A DNA stretch of 64,000 bases from Pseudoflavitalea rhizosphaerae (GCF_003991355.1 NZ_RCSU01000002.1:496001-560000); one strand, 5' to 3'; shown: positions 36,489 to 46,180, counted from the stretch's first letter. Numbers and translations: made by a program. Notes: a model not told the origin generated them from the sequence alone.

Positions 36489-36724
36489 TTCTTGAAATCG
36501 ATTTCGTAGTCAAATCCTATCTTACTTATTTTGGTAATCCATTTTCTATAAAGATATTTCCCTATCACCGGTTTTCCGCTCCGCATAGACAATGTCTCAC
36601 CTATAATAAATTTTTGTAGGTCGGGACGAAATTCATCCCTTAAATCATCGAGATAAATTGTGTCCTTTTCTAAGAGACTTATTAGCCCCTCCAGCCTCCT
36701 TGTTATGATATTTATATTGTCCAT
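36485..36724 (-). CDS. Small protein translationally coupled to Fic, candidate partner or antitoxin
   Basis: The 79-residue protein overlaps the fic start by 4 bases and precedes it in the operon. Near the N-terminus it has T8-RRL-E12-G13, matching the (S/T)xxxE(G/N) motif used by class I Fic antitoxins of the FicA/VbhA kind, here within a predicted helix. The rest (YLDDLRDEFRPDLQKFIIGE, KPVIGKYLYRKWITKI) is not recognised. Fic itself already carries such a motif, so a second inhibitor would be unusual, and a six-residue motif can occur by chance. AT-rich like fic. Confidence 0.65.
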   Translation of the reverse strand: MDNINIITRRLEGLISLLEKDTIYLDDLRDEFRPDLQKFIIGETLSMRSGKPVIGKYLYRKWITKISKIGFDYEIDFKK

Positions 36725-36927
36725 TTTAGCAGCTTGGCCGCTTGCCCTAACAAATTTAAAGATTTTTAATTAGGCAAAAAAAATGACTGGTTTCAACCCT
36801 TAATCCGAAAAAACAATCTTCCTTTCCGAGCCTCAACAGCCTTCCCTGCGCAGAAATCTGTTGCTGACTAATCGCCATCAGCCACAAGAAGGTAAAGAAG
36901 TATTCATACCCCCCAAAATACAAAAAT

Positions 36928-39462
36928 CTAGGAATCCCGGAACATCTCCTCTCCTCCCCCGTTACCTCTTTCTTTCTTGAAGAGGTTGAAATCACTCTTA
37001 CCGAATTTCCAGGTGAAGGTGATCCTGGCGGAGCGCACATTCCTTCTTCTATAGAAGTCCTGGTAGAAATTTTCAGTATCATAGATGGCGCCGAAGCGGT
37101 GCGAGTTGAAAACATCATTCACGGCTATTGTTACAGAGGCTTTGTTGTCTTTCAGGAAATCCTTGCGCAAAGCCACATCCACGCTATAACGCTCTTTGCG
37201 CTTGCCCTGCGGGATCACTTCGGGCGATTCGTATTCACCCACCACCTGGAACCCGAGTTTGTTCCATACAGGCGACGGACTGATGATCCTGTAATTGGTA
37301 GTGAGCTTGGCTTCCCAGTTGAAACCTTCATTACTGAGATCGGTCTCTTCCACTTTTGCATTCACTTTGGTGTATTGCATATTCACAGTGGGAGTAATAT
37401 CGAAATTGTTTCCAAACTTTTGCTGTAGCGTAAATTCCGCGCCCCAGTTATGCTCACTGTTGGCATTGATGAAAGTGTTCAGGATCGCATTGGGATCAAC
37501 CGCCGCATTATTGAGTTGCTCAAATTGCGCGGTAGTAATGGTATCGCTGTATTGCGTGATCTCATCAGTAGATAAACGATAATACAGCACACCCAGGAAA
37601 TTACCACCGGTATAGGTCTTATTGTAATTCAGCTCGAAGGAATTGGTGAACTCCGGCGTAAGTGAAGGATTACCCTGACGCAGGTTCAAAGGATCATTGA
37701 TATCCACAAAAGGGTTCATCTGCCAGAAGTTCGGGCGACGGATCCTGCGAGTATAGTTCAACTGCAATTCATCATCATCACTTAATTTCTTGTTCAGGAA
37801 AATGCTGGGGAAAAGTGCGTTGAAAAGATTGCCGAAGTCTTTCGGGTACTCATAACCGAATTTAAAAGCGCTGTCCACCAGGTTGCCGTCGAATTTGGAA
37901 TACTCTGCGCGTAAGCCAACCTGGTAGCCAATGCTGCCGATCTTATCTGTATACGTGAAATAAGCGGCATTGATCATTTCCTGGTACTTGTAATTATTGC
38001 TGAGCGGGAGTTTGATGGAATTGCCGTTGTTGAGGCTCAACGCATCGAACACACTGCTGTAATTGTTGATGAAAGTGCGTATCCCTGTTTCCAGTTTGGC
38101 ATCCTCGCCTCTCGGATCTGTGTAATCCACCTGGATGGTCACCTGGTTGTTCTTGCTGTTACCGATATTATGTACGAGGTTATCAGGCGCAAACTGGCTG
38201 CCATCGGGGTTTTGATAAGTATTGAGAATGCGCGTGAAATCATTGTTCCTGCTCCAGGCATAGTTCACATCGGCATTCAGCTCCTTACCGGGTTTTGCGA
38301 ATTTATGTTTGAAAAGGAACTGCGACTGATTACGCTGGAAATCGGCATCATTATCCGATGTACGATACCCTAAGTGATCAGTCAGCTTTGCGGCTGTCAG
38401 GTACACCTGGTCCTGGTTTTCATCGGTACTGAATCTCCCGTCCGTGAAATTATGCGAGAAGCTAAGCGTATTGCGATTGTCGAGAAAATAATCCACGCCG
38501 AAACGCACTGAGGCAAAAGCCCTTGTTCTGTCGGCCCGGGAGAACTGGTTGAAATAATTGCTGGGCTCGCCATTCTCTTTGTTGGTACGATAAGTTTCGC
38601 CTTTGGCGATACCGCCTCTCTTGTTATAATTACCGCTTACGAAGAAATTGAATTTGTTCTGGCGAAGATTCAGGTTGAGCGATCCGTTCAGGATGCCCGG
38701 GGTACCTACGCCTGCAGACGCCAGTCCGTTCAATCCGAGTTTACGGTTCTTTTTAAGAATGATATTGATCACGCCACCGGTACTGCTGGCATCGAACTGC
38801 GCAGATGGATTGGTGATCAGTTCCACTCTCTCGATATTATCTGCGGGAATCTGTTCCAGTGTCAGAATAGTTGGACGGCCATCCACGAAGATTTGTGGTG
38901 AGCGGTTGCGCAGCGCTACATTACCATCAACGTCCACACTGATACTGGGGATATTCTTCATCACATCGATGGCTGTACCGCCGGTGGCTGTAAGACTTTT
39001 TTCAACGTCGAATATCTTACGGTCCACTCCCATTTGCAGGGCTGGCTTCGTGCCCACTACTGTAACAGTATTGAGCATTTGAGATTCAGCTTCCAGTTTG
39101 ATATTTCCGAGATCCTTTTCAACCGGGCCTTCGCCCTTACCTTTTACAGGGGGAAAAGAAACGGTTTGATTGACCTCTTTGTAACCAATAGCGGTGATCT
39201 GGAGTTTATACGATGCTTTTACGGGTAACTGATCGATAGAGAAATCGCCATTCTGGCGGGAAAGCATGCCACCTGCGAGACTATCACCGGCCCCGGCTGC
39301 GAAGTAAAGACGGATACTGGCAGCCTCCACGCCCTTGCCGGTCTTTGGATCTATCACTTTTCCGTATAATCTTCCTGTACTTTTTTCACTATGTGTAACA
39401 GCCTGACTAAAAGCCTGCCATACAAAAAACAAACAGGGAATGAGTAATAGTAGCTTCTTCAT
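36928..39462 (-). CDS. Outer membrane beta-barrel family protein (TonB-receptor-like)
   Basis: The 844-residue protein has a signal peptide (WQAFSQA), a carboxypeptidase-regulatory-like domain (about 30-110; GRLYGKVIDPKTGKGVEAAS), a plug-like domain (about 130-230; DVMKNIPSISVDVDGNVAL, RNRSPQIFVDGRP, FDASSTGGVINIILKK) and a long barrel of the OMP_b-brl_3 type. These proteins resemble TonB receptors but form their own family; ligand unknown. The C-terminus lacks the usual terminal aromatic residue (ends EEMFRDS), with extra charged residues after VTFTWKFGKSDF. It is monocistronic. Confidence 0.85.
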   Translation of the reverse strand: MKKLLLLIPCLFFVWQAFSQAVTHSEKSTGRLYGKVIDPKTGKGVEAASIRLYFAAGAGDSLAGGMLSRQNGDFSIDQLPVKASYKLQITAIGYKEVNQTVSFPPVKGKGEGPVEKDLGNIKLEAESQMLNTVTVVGTKPALQMGVDRKIFDVEKSLTATGGTAIDVMKNIPSISVDVDGNVALRNRSPQIFVDGRPTILTLEQIPADNIERVELITNPSAQFDASSTGGVINIILKKNRKLGLNGLASAGVGTPGILNGSLNLNLRQNKFNFFVSGNYNKRGGIAKGETYRTNKENGEPSNYFNQFSRADRTRAFASVRFGVDYFLDNRNTLSFSHNFTDGRFSTDENQDQVYLTAAKLTDHLGYRTSDNDADFQRNQSQFLFKHKFAKPGKELNADVNYAWSRNNDFTRILNTYQNPDGSQFAPDNLVHNIGNSKNNQVTIQVDYTDPRGEDAKLETGIRTFINNYSSVFDALSLNNGNSIKLPLSNNYKYQEMINAAYFTYTDKIGSIGYQVGLRAEYSKFDGNLVDSAFKFGYEYPKDFGNLFNALFPSIFLNKKLSDDDELQLNYTRRIRRPNFWQMNPFVDINDPLNLRQGNPSLTPEFTNSFELNYNKTYTGGNFLGVLYYRLSTDEITQYSDTITTAQFEQLNNAAVDPNAILNTFINANSEHNWGAEFTLQQKFGNNFDITPTVNMQYTKVNAKVEETDLSNEGFNWEAKLTTNYRIISPSPVWNKLGFQVVGEYESPEVIPQGKRKERYSVDVALRKDFLKDNKASVTIAVNDVFNSHRFGAIYDTENFYQDFYRRRNVRSARITFTWKFGKSDFNLFKKERGNGGGEEMFRDS

Positions 39463-39529
39463 CTGGCTTTTGACGTCGATGAGTTATAAAGTATGCGCTA
39501 TTTGGAAATATTGGGCTGGAATTAACGCA

Positions 39530-41641
39530 TCAGCTGTGTCCTGTTCTGTTCCTGAACCAGGTTTGCATCACAAGGATGGCTTCACTGAGGAAAAGATCTT
39601 TCTTCAGGCTGTTGAGCCATGCCTTGTTGCTGTCGTTACGGAATTGCTCTTTGTGTTTCAGTTCTTCCTGCACATCGGCTGTATTGATCACGGGCAGGCT
39701 GTCTGTAGTGATCAACTGTTTACGGATGGTGGCGATGGTCTGTTGCAATTGCTTTTTCTCCGAACGGTATTTGTCCAGTTTCATTGAATGCAGGTTGCTC
39801 CTGTTTTGCAGCCAGTGAATATTCTTGCGAAGCGCCAGAAGTGATGAATCTTTTTCGATCCTGCCCCCGGCAGCAGCAATGGTCCTGCTCACTTCCGTAC
39901 TATGATTGCTCAGGGCAAAGGGTGCGGCGGCAATGGTATCCCATTTCAGTGCGGTAGGATTATCTTTTTCCTGCATCTTGTAAGGCTCATAGATGCCAGG
40001 GAGTTTGATATCAGGGGATACACCTTTCAGTTGTGTAGCTGCGCCGGTGATGCGATAATATTTTTGCAGGGTGATGTGAATAGTGCCGAGGTCGAGATTA
40101 TCAGGACCTATCTGGTTCTTCGTTTCGCCCACACCGAAACCGCGTTGAACAGATCCTTTGCCGTAAGTGGAGGCAGCTCCAATCACAATGCCGCGGTGAT
40201 AGTCCTGGATGGCGGCTGCAAAGATCTCGGCGGCAGATGCGCTCATTTCATTCACGAGCACTACCAGCGGCCCGTCATAAAGCACTGCAGGATTGTTGAC
40301 CGTACTCACATAAGGGGTACCGATAGAACTTTTCACCTGCACTACAGGCCCCTGCTTGATGAAGAGGCCCACCATATTGATCACTTCACCGAGACTGCCA
40401 CCGGTATTGTCGCGGATATCGATCACAATACCTTCAACATTTTCCGCTTTGAGTTTTTCCAGTGCCAGCGCCATATCTGTAGCACAGCTTCTGCCATTGG
40501 CATCGCCGAAATTGGTATAGAATTTAGGGAAAGTGATATAACCGATCTTCGCGGAAGAATCATTGATGATAGCAGATTTCACGAAAGTGTCTTCGAGCTG
40601 CAGGGCTTCACGCTGAATGGTAACGTCTTTGAGTGAGCCATCATTCTTGCGGAAAGTGATGGTAACGGTGGTGCCTTTCTGACCGCGGGTGAGTTTGATC
40701 ACTTCGCTCATGGCCAGTCCTGCCAGGTCAGCCTTTTCGGTGCTTCCACCCTGTTGCACTTTCACCAGTACATCTCCTTTTTCCACTTGTCCTGATTTCC
40801 ATGCGGGCCCTCCGATCATCAGTTCAGCGATGCTCACTTTTCCATTTTGTTCCTGCAGCAATGCACCGATACCGTAATAGATCCCGCTCATACCTTCCTG
40901 GAATTCGCGGCGGTCAACCGGCAGGAAGTAGCTTGAGTGCGGATCATAGAGGTTGATGATGGAGTTGAGATAAAGATTGAATGCTTCCTCATCAGCGGTG
41001 AGCTTGAGGATATTTTCCATACTTCTCTTCTCGATGCGGGCAACAGTTTCGCGTGCTTTAGCTTCCAGTTGCGCATCTGTTAAGTGATTGGCTGTATCTT
41101 TTTTTCTTTGTTCCAGCAGATCGTCGTACTGCACCAGCACCTGGTATTTCAGGTAGTTCTTCCAGCGTGTTTTCAGTTCATCGCTGTTCCTGCAGTAGAG
41201 GATATTTTTGGGAGAGTCGTTGAAATATTCGTCGTTATTGAAGCTGAAGGGTTGGGCCAGCAGGTCTTTGATGATCTGCTCTACTTCTTTCACTCGTTGT
41301 TTGTAAACGTTGTTCACCACTTTGTAGAACTGCACAATTTTGCCGCGCATTTCATCATCGAGCTGCCATTCGAATTCCTTGAACCGGGTAATATCGTTTC
41401 TGAGGAAGAACCTTTTGCCGCCATCGAGCTGCTGAAGATATTCCGTGAACACCTGCCCGGAGAAATGATCATTCAGTGGCTGTGGCGCGTAATGGATCTG
41501 CTGCAACATACCGGTGGTGTTATGGAAAACGAGGTCTACATTGTCCACCACTTTGCTTTTCTGTGCTATGGCGGGAATGGACAGCAGGCAAATAGCGGAG
41601 CCTGCCAGGAATGTACGGTTAAAAAAAGAAGTGCTCTTCAT
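39530..41641 (-). CDS. prc: Carboxy-terminal processing protease, Prc/Tsp type (S41)
   Basis: The 703-residue protein has a signal peptide (to about residue 26), a helical N-terminal region, a PDZ domain (about 255-345; SIAELMIGGPAWKSGQVEKGD) and an S41 catalytic domain with S469 in MSASAAEIFAAA and K495 in TYGKGSVQ as the Ser-Lys dyad. Its length and layout match E. coli Prc (about 680 residues). It degrades or trims periplasmic proteins from their C-termini and affects cell-wall enzymes in other bacteria. It follows the glucokinase gene by 33 bases on the same strand. Confidence 0.92.
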   Translation of the reverse strand: MKSTSFFNRTFLAGSAICLLSIPAIAQKSKVVDNVDLVFHNTTGMLQQIHYAPQPLNDHFSGQVFTEYLQQLDGGKRFFLRNDITRFKEFEWQLDDEMRGKIVQFYKVVNNVYKQRVKEVEQIIKDLLAQPFSFNNDEYFNDSPKNILYCRNSDELKTRWKNYLKYQVLVQYDDLLEQRKKDTANHLTDAQLEAKARETVARIEKRSMENILKLTADEEAFNLYLNSIINLYDPHSSYFLPVDRREFQEGMSGIYYGIGALLQEQNGKVSIAELMIGGPAWKSGQVEKGDVLVKVQQGGSTEKADLAGLAMSEVIKLTRGQKGTTVTITFRKNDGSLKDVTIQREALQLEDTFVKSAIINDSSAKIGYITFPKFYTNFGDANGRSCATDMALALEKLKAENVEGIVIDIRDNTGGSLGEVINMVGLFIKQGPVVQVKSSIGTPYVSTVNNPAVLYDGPLVVLVNEMSASAAEIFAAAIQDYHRGIVIGAASTYGKGSVQRGFGVGETKNQIGPDNLDLGTIHITLQKYYRITGAATQLKGVSPDIKLPGIYEPYKMQEKDNPTALKWDTIAAAPFALSNHSTEVSRTIAAAGGRIEKDSSLLALRKNIHWLQNRSNLHSMKLDKYRSEKKQLQQTIATIRKQLITTDSLPVINTADVQEELKHKEQFRNDSNKAWLNSLKKDLFLSEAILVMQTWFRNRTGHS

Positions 41642-41674
41642 GCTCTACCCTCTTTAGGCGGTTATTGATGTTCG

Positions 41675-42742
41675 TTATAATGTAACCTGACCGTAAGCGC
41701 CGAACCAGGCAGCGCCAAGCAGGCCGGTCTGTTCATTTCTTATGATGCGGACAGGTACTGTTTGTAACAGATGTTGCATTCGGTCGCTATCCATATAATG
41801 ACTATAAAAATTTTCCCGCTGCAGCAAGCCGCTGATCTTGGGTGGAATGCCTCCTCCGAGGAACAGGCCGCCTGTGGCTTTCATTTTCAGCACCAGGTTG
41901 GCTGCTTCATGGCCCAGATAGCGCACATAGTGCTGCATGGTTTCCACGCAGATGGCAGCGCCGTTCTCTGCTGCCGTATTGCTGATCCTTGCACTGGGAT
42001 GTGTTTCTGAGGGCCAGAGATCAGTAAGCCATTGTGGCTCTGCTACTTTTTTCACATCGCGGAGGAACCGGTAAATATCGTAGATACCCGGTCCGGCCAC
42101 CACTTTCTCCCAACTTACAACGCCATATTGTTCGGAAAGGTATTGACTGAGCTCAAAATCGAAGGGTGTTCTGGGTGAAAAATCGCAGTGTCCGCCTTCT
42201 GTGGGGAATGGGAAATAGGATTTGCCGTTCCAGTAGAGTCCTGCTTCACCGAGACCGGTGCCTGGGGCGAGGATGGCAATATTGCCGCGGGCAGGCTGAC
42301 TACCTTCATGGAGTGTCAGGAAATCATCGGGCTTCAGCGCGGCAAGTCCATAGGCCGTGGCTTCGAGGTCGTTGATGAGGCGGATGTCTTTCACACCGGT
42401 TTTACTCTGAAGGTCTTTCGCACTGAGCGTCCAGTTGAGATTGGTAAGCTCCACCACACCGTTGAGAACAGGCCCGGCAACGCCGAGACAAATCCTGTCC
42501 GGGACTAACCCGGGTTTTACCTGCAGGAATTCTGTAATGATCTCATGAAGACCGGCATAGGCGGGCGATCTGAATTTCTGGTCATGAAGATGTTGTACAT
42601 CATCCGCGGTTGCGCGAAAAAGGGCCAGATGTGTTTTAGTTCCGCCAATATCTCCTGCGAGGATCGTGATGCCCTCTGCGGGGATATTGTCTTTTGCCGG
42701 TAAATGAAGCGGGATCGTCAGTGCCTTACTAATTACATTCAT
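41675..42742 (-). CDS. glk: Glucokinase (E. coli Glk type)
   Basis: The 355-residue cytosolic enzyme phosphorylates glucose to glucose 6-phosphate. It has the phosphate-binding loop LAGDIGGTKTHLAL (about 28-41), the sugar-binding N-L-N-W and INDLEATAYG segments, a second nucleotide motif LAPGTGLGEAG, and EGGHCDFSPR, which fits the hexose-binding His/Glu region of the Glk family rather than the ROK zinc-binding motif. It probably forms an operon with prc. The region upstream holds a full copy of the dispersed hairpin element. Confidence 0.9.
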   Translation of the reverse strand: MNVISKALTIPLHLPAKDNIPAEGITILAGDIGGTKTHLALFRATADDVQHLHDQKFRSPAYAGLHEIITEFLQVKPGLVPDRICLGVAGPVLNGVVELTNLNWTLSAKDLQSKTGVKDIRLINDLEATAYGLAALKPDDFLTLHEGSQPARGNIAILAPGTGLGEAGLYWNGKSYFPFPTEGGHCDFSPRTPFDFELSQYLSEQYGVVSWEKVVAGPGIYDIYRFLRDVKKVAEPQWLTDLWPSETHPSARISNTAAENGAAICVETMQHYVRYLGHEAANLVLKMKATGGLFLGGGIPPKISGLLQRENFYSHYMDSDRMQHLLQTVPVRIIRNEQTGLLGAAWFGAYGQVTL

Positions 42743-42810
42743 CGTATTAAAGATACGGCATTATTTATTTCAGGATATCTGTAAAATGGTTGAGTGGCTG
42801 AACATCGGGG

Positions 42811-42926
42811 ACCACTCGCTCGCCTCCGGCGAGTGAGATTTATTCCGTCGCCTCCGGCGACACGGTGTTCGCCGGAGGCGAACTAATAGAAGTCACTCGC
42901 CGGAGGCGAGCGACTGGGCACACCCT
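42811..42926. repeat. Dispersed hairpin element, full copy
   Basis: Four hairpins in a row: CTCGCC-tcc-GGCGAG (42819-42833), GTCGCC-tcc-GGCGAC (42847-42861), GTTCGCC-gga-GGCGAAC (42867-42883), CTCGCC-gga-GGCGAG (42896-42910), ending CGACTGGGCACACCCTG. The outer arms are inverted repeats of each other. It fills most of the gap between GSCFA and glk. The same element recurs at 46300-46420 and 53030-53152, with half copies at 23068 and 27130. Confidence 0.9.
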
Positions 42927-42943
42927 GTGTTTGTGGGCCACAC

Positions 42944-43957
42944 TCAAAGCTTTCCGGAAAAATAGTTCAGCTCATCCGAGAGATCGAGAAAGCGGTACTG
43001 CGCTTGCAACTCCTGTGCTTTGATCAATTGCGATTGCAGGAATTTCTGATGTGCTTCCGTTTGCGGATGAAAAGGTTTATGCCTGCGGGCGATGGCCAGT
43101 TTCCTGAGTTCCGCGGCCAGTTGCTGAGATGGCTCATCCACAAAATTTGTCATGAATTTTTCCAGCACAAACTGAGTGGCGGGATAATTCGGATGCGCCA
43201 TATCGATATCATAGAAGCGGTAATCGCGCAGCACATCTATCACCAGTTCATAAGCAGGGAAATAGTAAAGTCTGTCGAATTTGTTCACCAGGTGGTGCAC
43301 TACCTCCAGCAGCCTTGCCTTGCTGCGGTTGTTATCGATCACTCCATCACGGAGATGCCTGACCGGAGATATGGTGAAGATGGTTTTGATCTTCGGATTG
43401 AAGTATCGTACCTGGTGAAGGGCGTTGTCCAGTACAGATTTCGTTTCTTCGATGGTCATCATATGTTTCCTGAACCACTGCGAAGGCGCACGATGACAAT
43501 TGGCTACGGCCCCTTCCGGCCCTGCATTGGCGCGTTGTTCTTCCGGAACAGCTTCTGTAGTCCGGTAGCTGAAGGAACTGCCGAGAGTAATCACCAGCCA
43601 TTCAGCTTTTTTGAGGAAATCATGAGCGGCCTGTTGTGAGGCATTGATCATTTGCACCACTTCAGCTTTGTTCATACCTGAAAAGCGGCTATGGTGCTGC
43701 CAGCTCTGCCAGACTTCGTTCAACAAAAAAAGGTCATCCTCATTGTACTGCTTATTCTGTACATAAGAAACCAGGCTGGCAGCCACGCTTTGGGGGTCGA
43801 AGAGAATGCCGTTAGGATTTTGCAGCACTTCGAATTTCATTTCCTGCAGGCTGTTTCCCATATGCTCGGTGAAGCATGATCCCACCAGCAGGAGGGGTTG
43901 CTGGTAAGCTACGGTCTGGGCCGGCGCAGGAATATTTATATCAACCATGAAGTTCAT
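42944..43957 (-). CDS. GSCFA-domain protein
   Basis: I choose the ATG at 43957, 7 bases after the HMG-CoA lyase stop, over an upstream start that would overlap that gene by about 95 bases. The 337-residue protein has the family-naming motif LLVGSCFTEHMG near residue 22, with conserved NPNGILFDPQS, and further SGNH/GDSL-like blocks (WLVITLGSSFSY; FTISPVRHLRDG). It is probably a hydrolase or esterase of the SGNH superfamily, but the substrate is unknown. It is the last gene of the NUDIX-rlmB-lyase transcript. Confidence 0.85.
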   Translation of the reverse strand: MNFMVDINIPAPAQTVAYQQPLLLVGSCFTEHMGNSLQEMKFEVLQNPNGILFDPQSVAASLVSYVQNKQYNEDDLFLLNEVWQSWQHHSRFSGMNKAEVVQMINASQQAAHDFLKKAEWLVITLGSSFSYRTTEAVPEEQRANAGPEGAVANCHRAPSQWFRKHMMTIEETKSVLDNALHQVRYFNPKIKTIFTISPVRHLRDGVIDNNRSKARLLEVVHHLVNKFDRLYYFPAYELVIDVLRDYRFYDIDMAHPNYPATQFVLEKFMTNFVDEPSQQLAAELRKLAIARRHKPFHPQTEAHQKFLQSQLIKAQELQAQYRFLDLSDELNYFSGKL

Positions 43958-43964
43958 AACAGTA

Positions 43965-44831
43965 TCAGCTATGCGCAGTGGTAAAGATCTGGTCTGCCAA
44001 TTGCAGGCTTTCCACCAATGCTTTTTTATCGAGAGGCGGCAAAATGCCGAGTGATTCAAAATGTTGGACCATCAGTTCCGTATTCATATTTCCTACCAGC
44101 TCATCATTAGCCATGGGGCAGCCGCCGATGCCCTTGAGTGCACCGTCGAAGCGAAGGCATCCTGCCTGCAAAGCTGCGTCTATCTTGGGTTTCCAGTTGA
44201 CGGCTGTGGAATGCAGGTGTACACCGATCTCTGTATCCGGTAATGATTTCACAAGATATTCCGTGATGGTGCCTACCTGGTCCGGCGTTGCCAGCCCTAC
44301 CGTATCGGCCAAAGAAATGATGGTTACGCCCATCTCCACCAGTTGTTCTGCCCATTTGAAGACGATCTGTTCAGACCAGGGATCGCCATAAGGATTTCCG
44401 AATCCCATGGAGAGATATACCACCAGTTTTTTTCGTTTGCGGATACAAAGTTGTTGTATACCTGCCACGGTTTCCAGTGATTGCTTGATGGAGCTATTGG
44501 TGTTGCGTTGCTGGAATGTTTCGGAGACAGAGAAAGGAAATCCGAGATAGCGCACGGCTTCATATTCAACTGCATCCTGCGCACCGCGGAGATTGGCAAC
44601 GATGGCCAGCAGTTTGGTATCAGTATCGCGCCAGTCGAGCTGCGGGATCACGAACCTGGTATCGGCCATTTGCGGGATCGCTTTGGGAGAAACGAAACTG
44701 CCGAAGTCGAGCGTCTGGAAACCTACACGCAGCAGGCTGTTCAGGTATTCGATCTTTTGTTCAACGGGAATGATCACGGGCCAGCCCTGCATGGCGTCGC
44801 GCGGGCATTCTACGAGGTGCACTGTTGACAT
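43965..44831 (-). CDS. Hydroxymethylglutaryl-CoA lyase
   Basis: The 288-residue TIM-barrel enzyme cleaves HMG-CoA to acetyl-CoA and acetoacetate, the last step of leucine breakdown. Family motifs are LVECPRDAMQG at the N-terminus (metal-binding Asp and catalytic Arg), SMGFGNPYGDPW, GVHLHSTAVNW with two metal-binding histidines, and the catalytic-Cys loop GIGGCPMAND. The length is close to the bacterial enzymes of about 300 residues. It lies 24 bases after rlmB in the same operon; no other leucine-degradation gene is present. Confidence 0.9.
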   Translation of the reverse strand: MSTVHLVECPRDAMQGWPVIIPVEQKIEYLNSLLRVGFQTLDFGSFVSPKAIPQMADTRFVIPQLDWRDTDTKLLAIVANLRGAQDAVEYEAVRYLGFPFSVSETFQQRNTNSSIKQSLETVAGIQQLCIRKRKKLVVYLSMGFGNPYGDPWSEQIVFKWAEQLVEMGVTIISLADTVGLATPDQVGTITEYLVKSLPDTEIGVHLHSTAVNWKPKIDAALQAGCLRFDGALKGIGGCPMANDELVGNMNTELMVQHFESLGILPPLDKKALVESLQLADQIFTTAHS

Positions 44832-44855
44832 GGATAATGATTTGTATTAACGATA

Positions 44856-45632
44856 CTATTTGTTCAGCATACGTTGCTTCATTGCTTCATACAGGATCAT
44901 GCCGGTGGCCACGGAAACGTTCAGCGATTCAAAATTCCCTGCCATGGGGATTTTGAAGATGCTGTCGCTGATCTTCAGTAATCCTGAAAAAACCCCTTTG
45001 TCTTCACTGCCGGCAATGATACAACAAGGATCACGGTATTCCAGTTCGAAAACAGTTTCATTGGCTGTCATTTCGCTGGCGTATACTTTGATGCCATTGA
45101 GGTGGAGTGTGTCCACCGCTTTCATGAGGCTGTTGACACGGCAGACATGGATTTTTTCCAGGGCTCCTGCGGAGGACTTGATAGCTTCCTCGTTGAGGGC
45201 CCCCACTCCCTTGTCAGGAATGATGAGTGCCTGTGCGCCGCAGCAGACGGCAGTCCTGGCGATAGCGCCGATATTGCGCACATCGGTAACGCCATCCAGC
45301 ATTACCATCAGCGGTGTATCGCCGGCGCTGACGATATGATCTATCACCTGCTGGAGGTCCATGTACTGTACCAGTCCTGCAATAGCAATAGTTCCCTGGT
45401 GATTGGCTTTGGTGAGTCCATTCAGTTTTTCAGGCGGCACCTGTTGGATGGGAATATTGTTATCGCGGGCCAGGGTCCTGATCTTGCCGATGGCATCGCC
45501 GGTAACACCACGCTGAAAGAATATCTTATCGATGGCCCTTCCGGACTCGATGGCTTCGATAACCGGTTGTCTGCCGATGATCAGTTGTGATTTTTTGATA
45601 CCGGGTCCCTGTCTTCTATGAAATCCTTCCAT
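44856..45632 (-). CDS. rlmB: 23S rRNA 2'-O-ribose methyltransferase, TrmH/SpoU family (RlmB-like)
   Basis: The 258-residue protein has an N-terminal substrate-binding domain (IIGRQPVIEAIESG, NHQGTIAIAG) and a C-terminal SPOUT knot with motifs LDGVTDVRNIGAIARTA, CIIAGSEDKGV and KIPMAGNFESLNVSVAT, which bind SAM and form the trefoil knot. RlmB methylates G2251 in 23S rRNA; assignment among TrmH-family members is by length and the N-terminal domain. It overlaps the NUDIX gene by 17 bases and precedes HMG-CoA lyase. Confidence 0.88.
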   Translation of the reverse strand: MEGFHRRQGPGIKKSQLIIGRQPVIEAIESGRAIDKIFFQRGVTGDAIGKIRTLARDNNIPIQQVPPEKLNGLTKANHQGTIAIAGLVQYMDLQQVIDHIVSAGDTPLMVMLDGVTDVRNIGAIARTAVCCGAQALIIPDKGVGALNEEAIKSSAGALEKIHVCRVNSLMKAVDTLHLNGIKVYASEMTANETVFELEYRDPCCIIAGSEDKGVFSGLLKISDSIFKIPMAGNFESLNVSVATGMILYEAMKQRMLNK

Positions 45633-46176
45633 CTGCGATCATGAGTTTTATTTTGAGGATGGCGGCCACAGACATGGAGTCTGTAATACGGCCATCTTCC
45701 ACCATTTTGTATACTTCTTCGAAAGGTAATTTGATTACCTGTAATTGCTCGGTCTCTTCCGGGCAGGCGGATTGTTGGGTAAGGTCCCTGGCCAGGTAAA
45801 TTACTCCATACTCATCAGTAACGGAGTTGGACAAGTGCATTTCCAGGATCTTTTCCATGGATCCGGCCACCAGACCCGTTTCTTCCAGCAGTTCCCTGTG
45901 AGCGGAGCTAACGGGATCAGTGCCTTCGGGTGCTCCGCCTTCCGGTATTTCCCAGCTGTATTGGTTGAGTGTAAAACGATATTGCCCAACCAGCCAGGTG
46001 TTGAGCCCGGCATCCAGAGGCACTACGCCTACTGCCAGGTTCCTGAAACCCACTTTACCGTAAATGCCATTGCCACCGGATGGATTGATCACTTTGTATT
46101 CCGTGACCCTGATCCAGGGGTTAAGGTATTTTTCTTCCGAGGAAAGAATTTTCCAGGGATTTTCGGATTGATTCAT
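45616..46176 (-). CDS. NUDIX hydrolase, ADP-ribose pyrophosphatase-like
   Basis: The 186-residue protein has the NUDIX core RELLEETGL, with the preceding glycine at the right distance (GGAPEGTDPVSSAH); the first Glu of the box is Thr. Upstream strands (WLVGQYRFTLNQYSWEIPEGG) match ADP-ribose pyrophosphatase-type members, which split nucleoside-diphosphate derivatives. It is the first gene of a four-gene operon and its end overlaps rlmB by 17 bases. The start codon lies very close to the promoter box. Confidence 0.88.
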   Translation of the reverse strand: MNQSENPWKILSSEEKYLNPWIRVTEYKVINPSGGNGIYGKVGFRNLAVGVVPLDAGLNTWLVGQYRFTLNQYSWEIPEGGAPEGTDPVSSAHRELLEETGLVAGSMEKILEMHLSNSVTDEYGVIYLARDLTQQSACPEETEQLQVIKLPFEEVYKMVEDGRITDSMSVAAILKIKLMIADGRIS

Positions 46177-46180
46177 GGCG

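Noticed and set aside
43958-44059. Longer GSCFA protein starting inside the HMG-CoA lyase gene
   Set aside because: The extension overlaps conserved lyase codons and adds no family sequence; the ATG at 43957 fits the 7-base gap.
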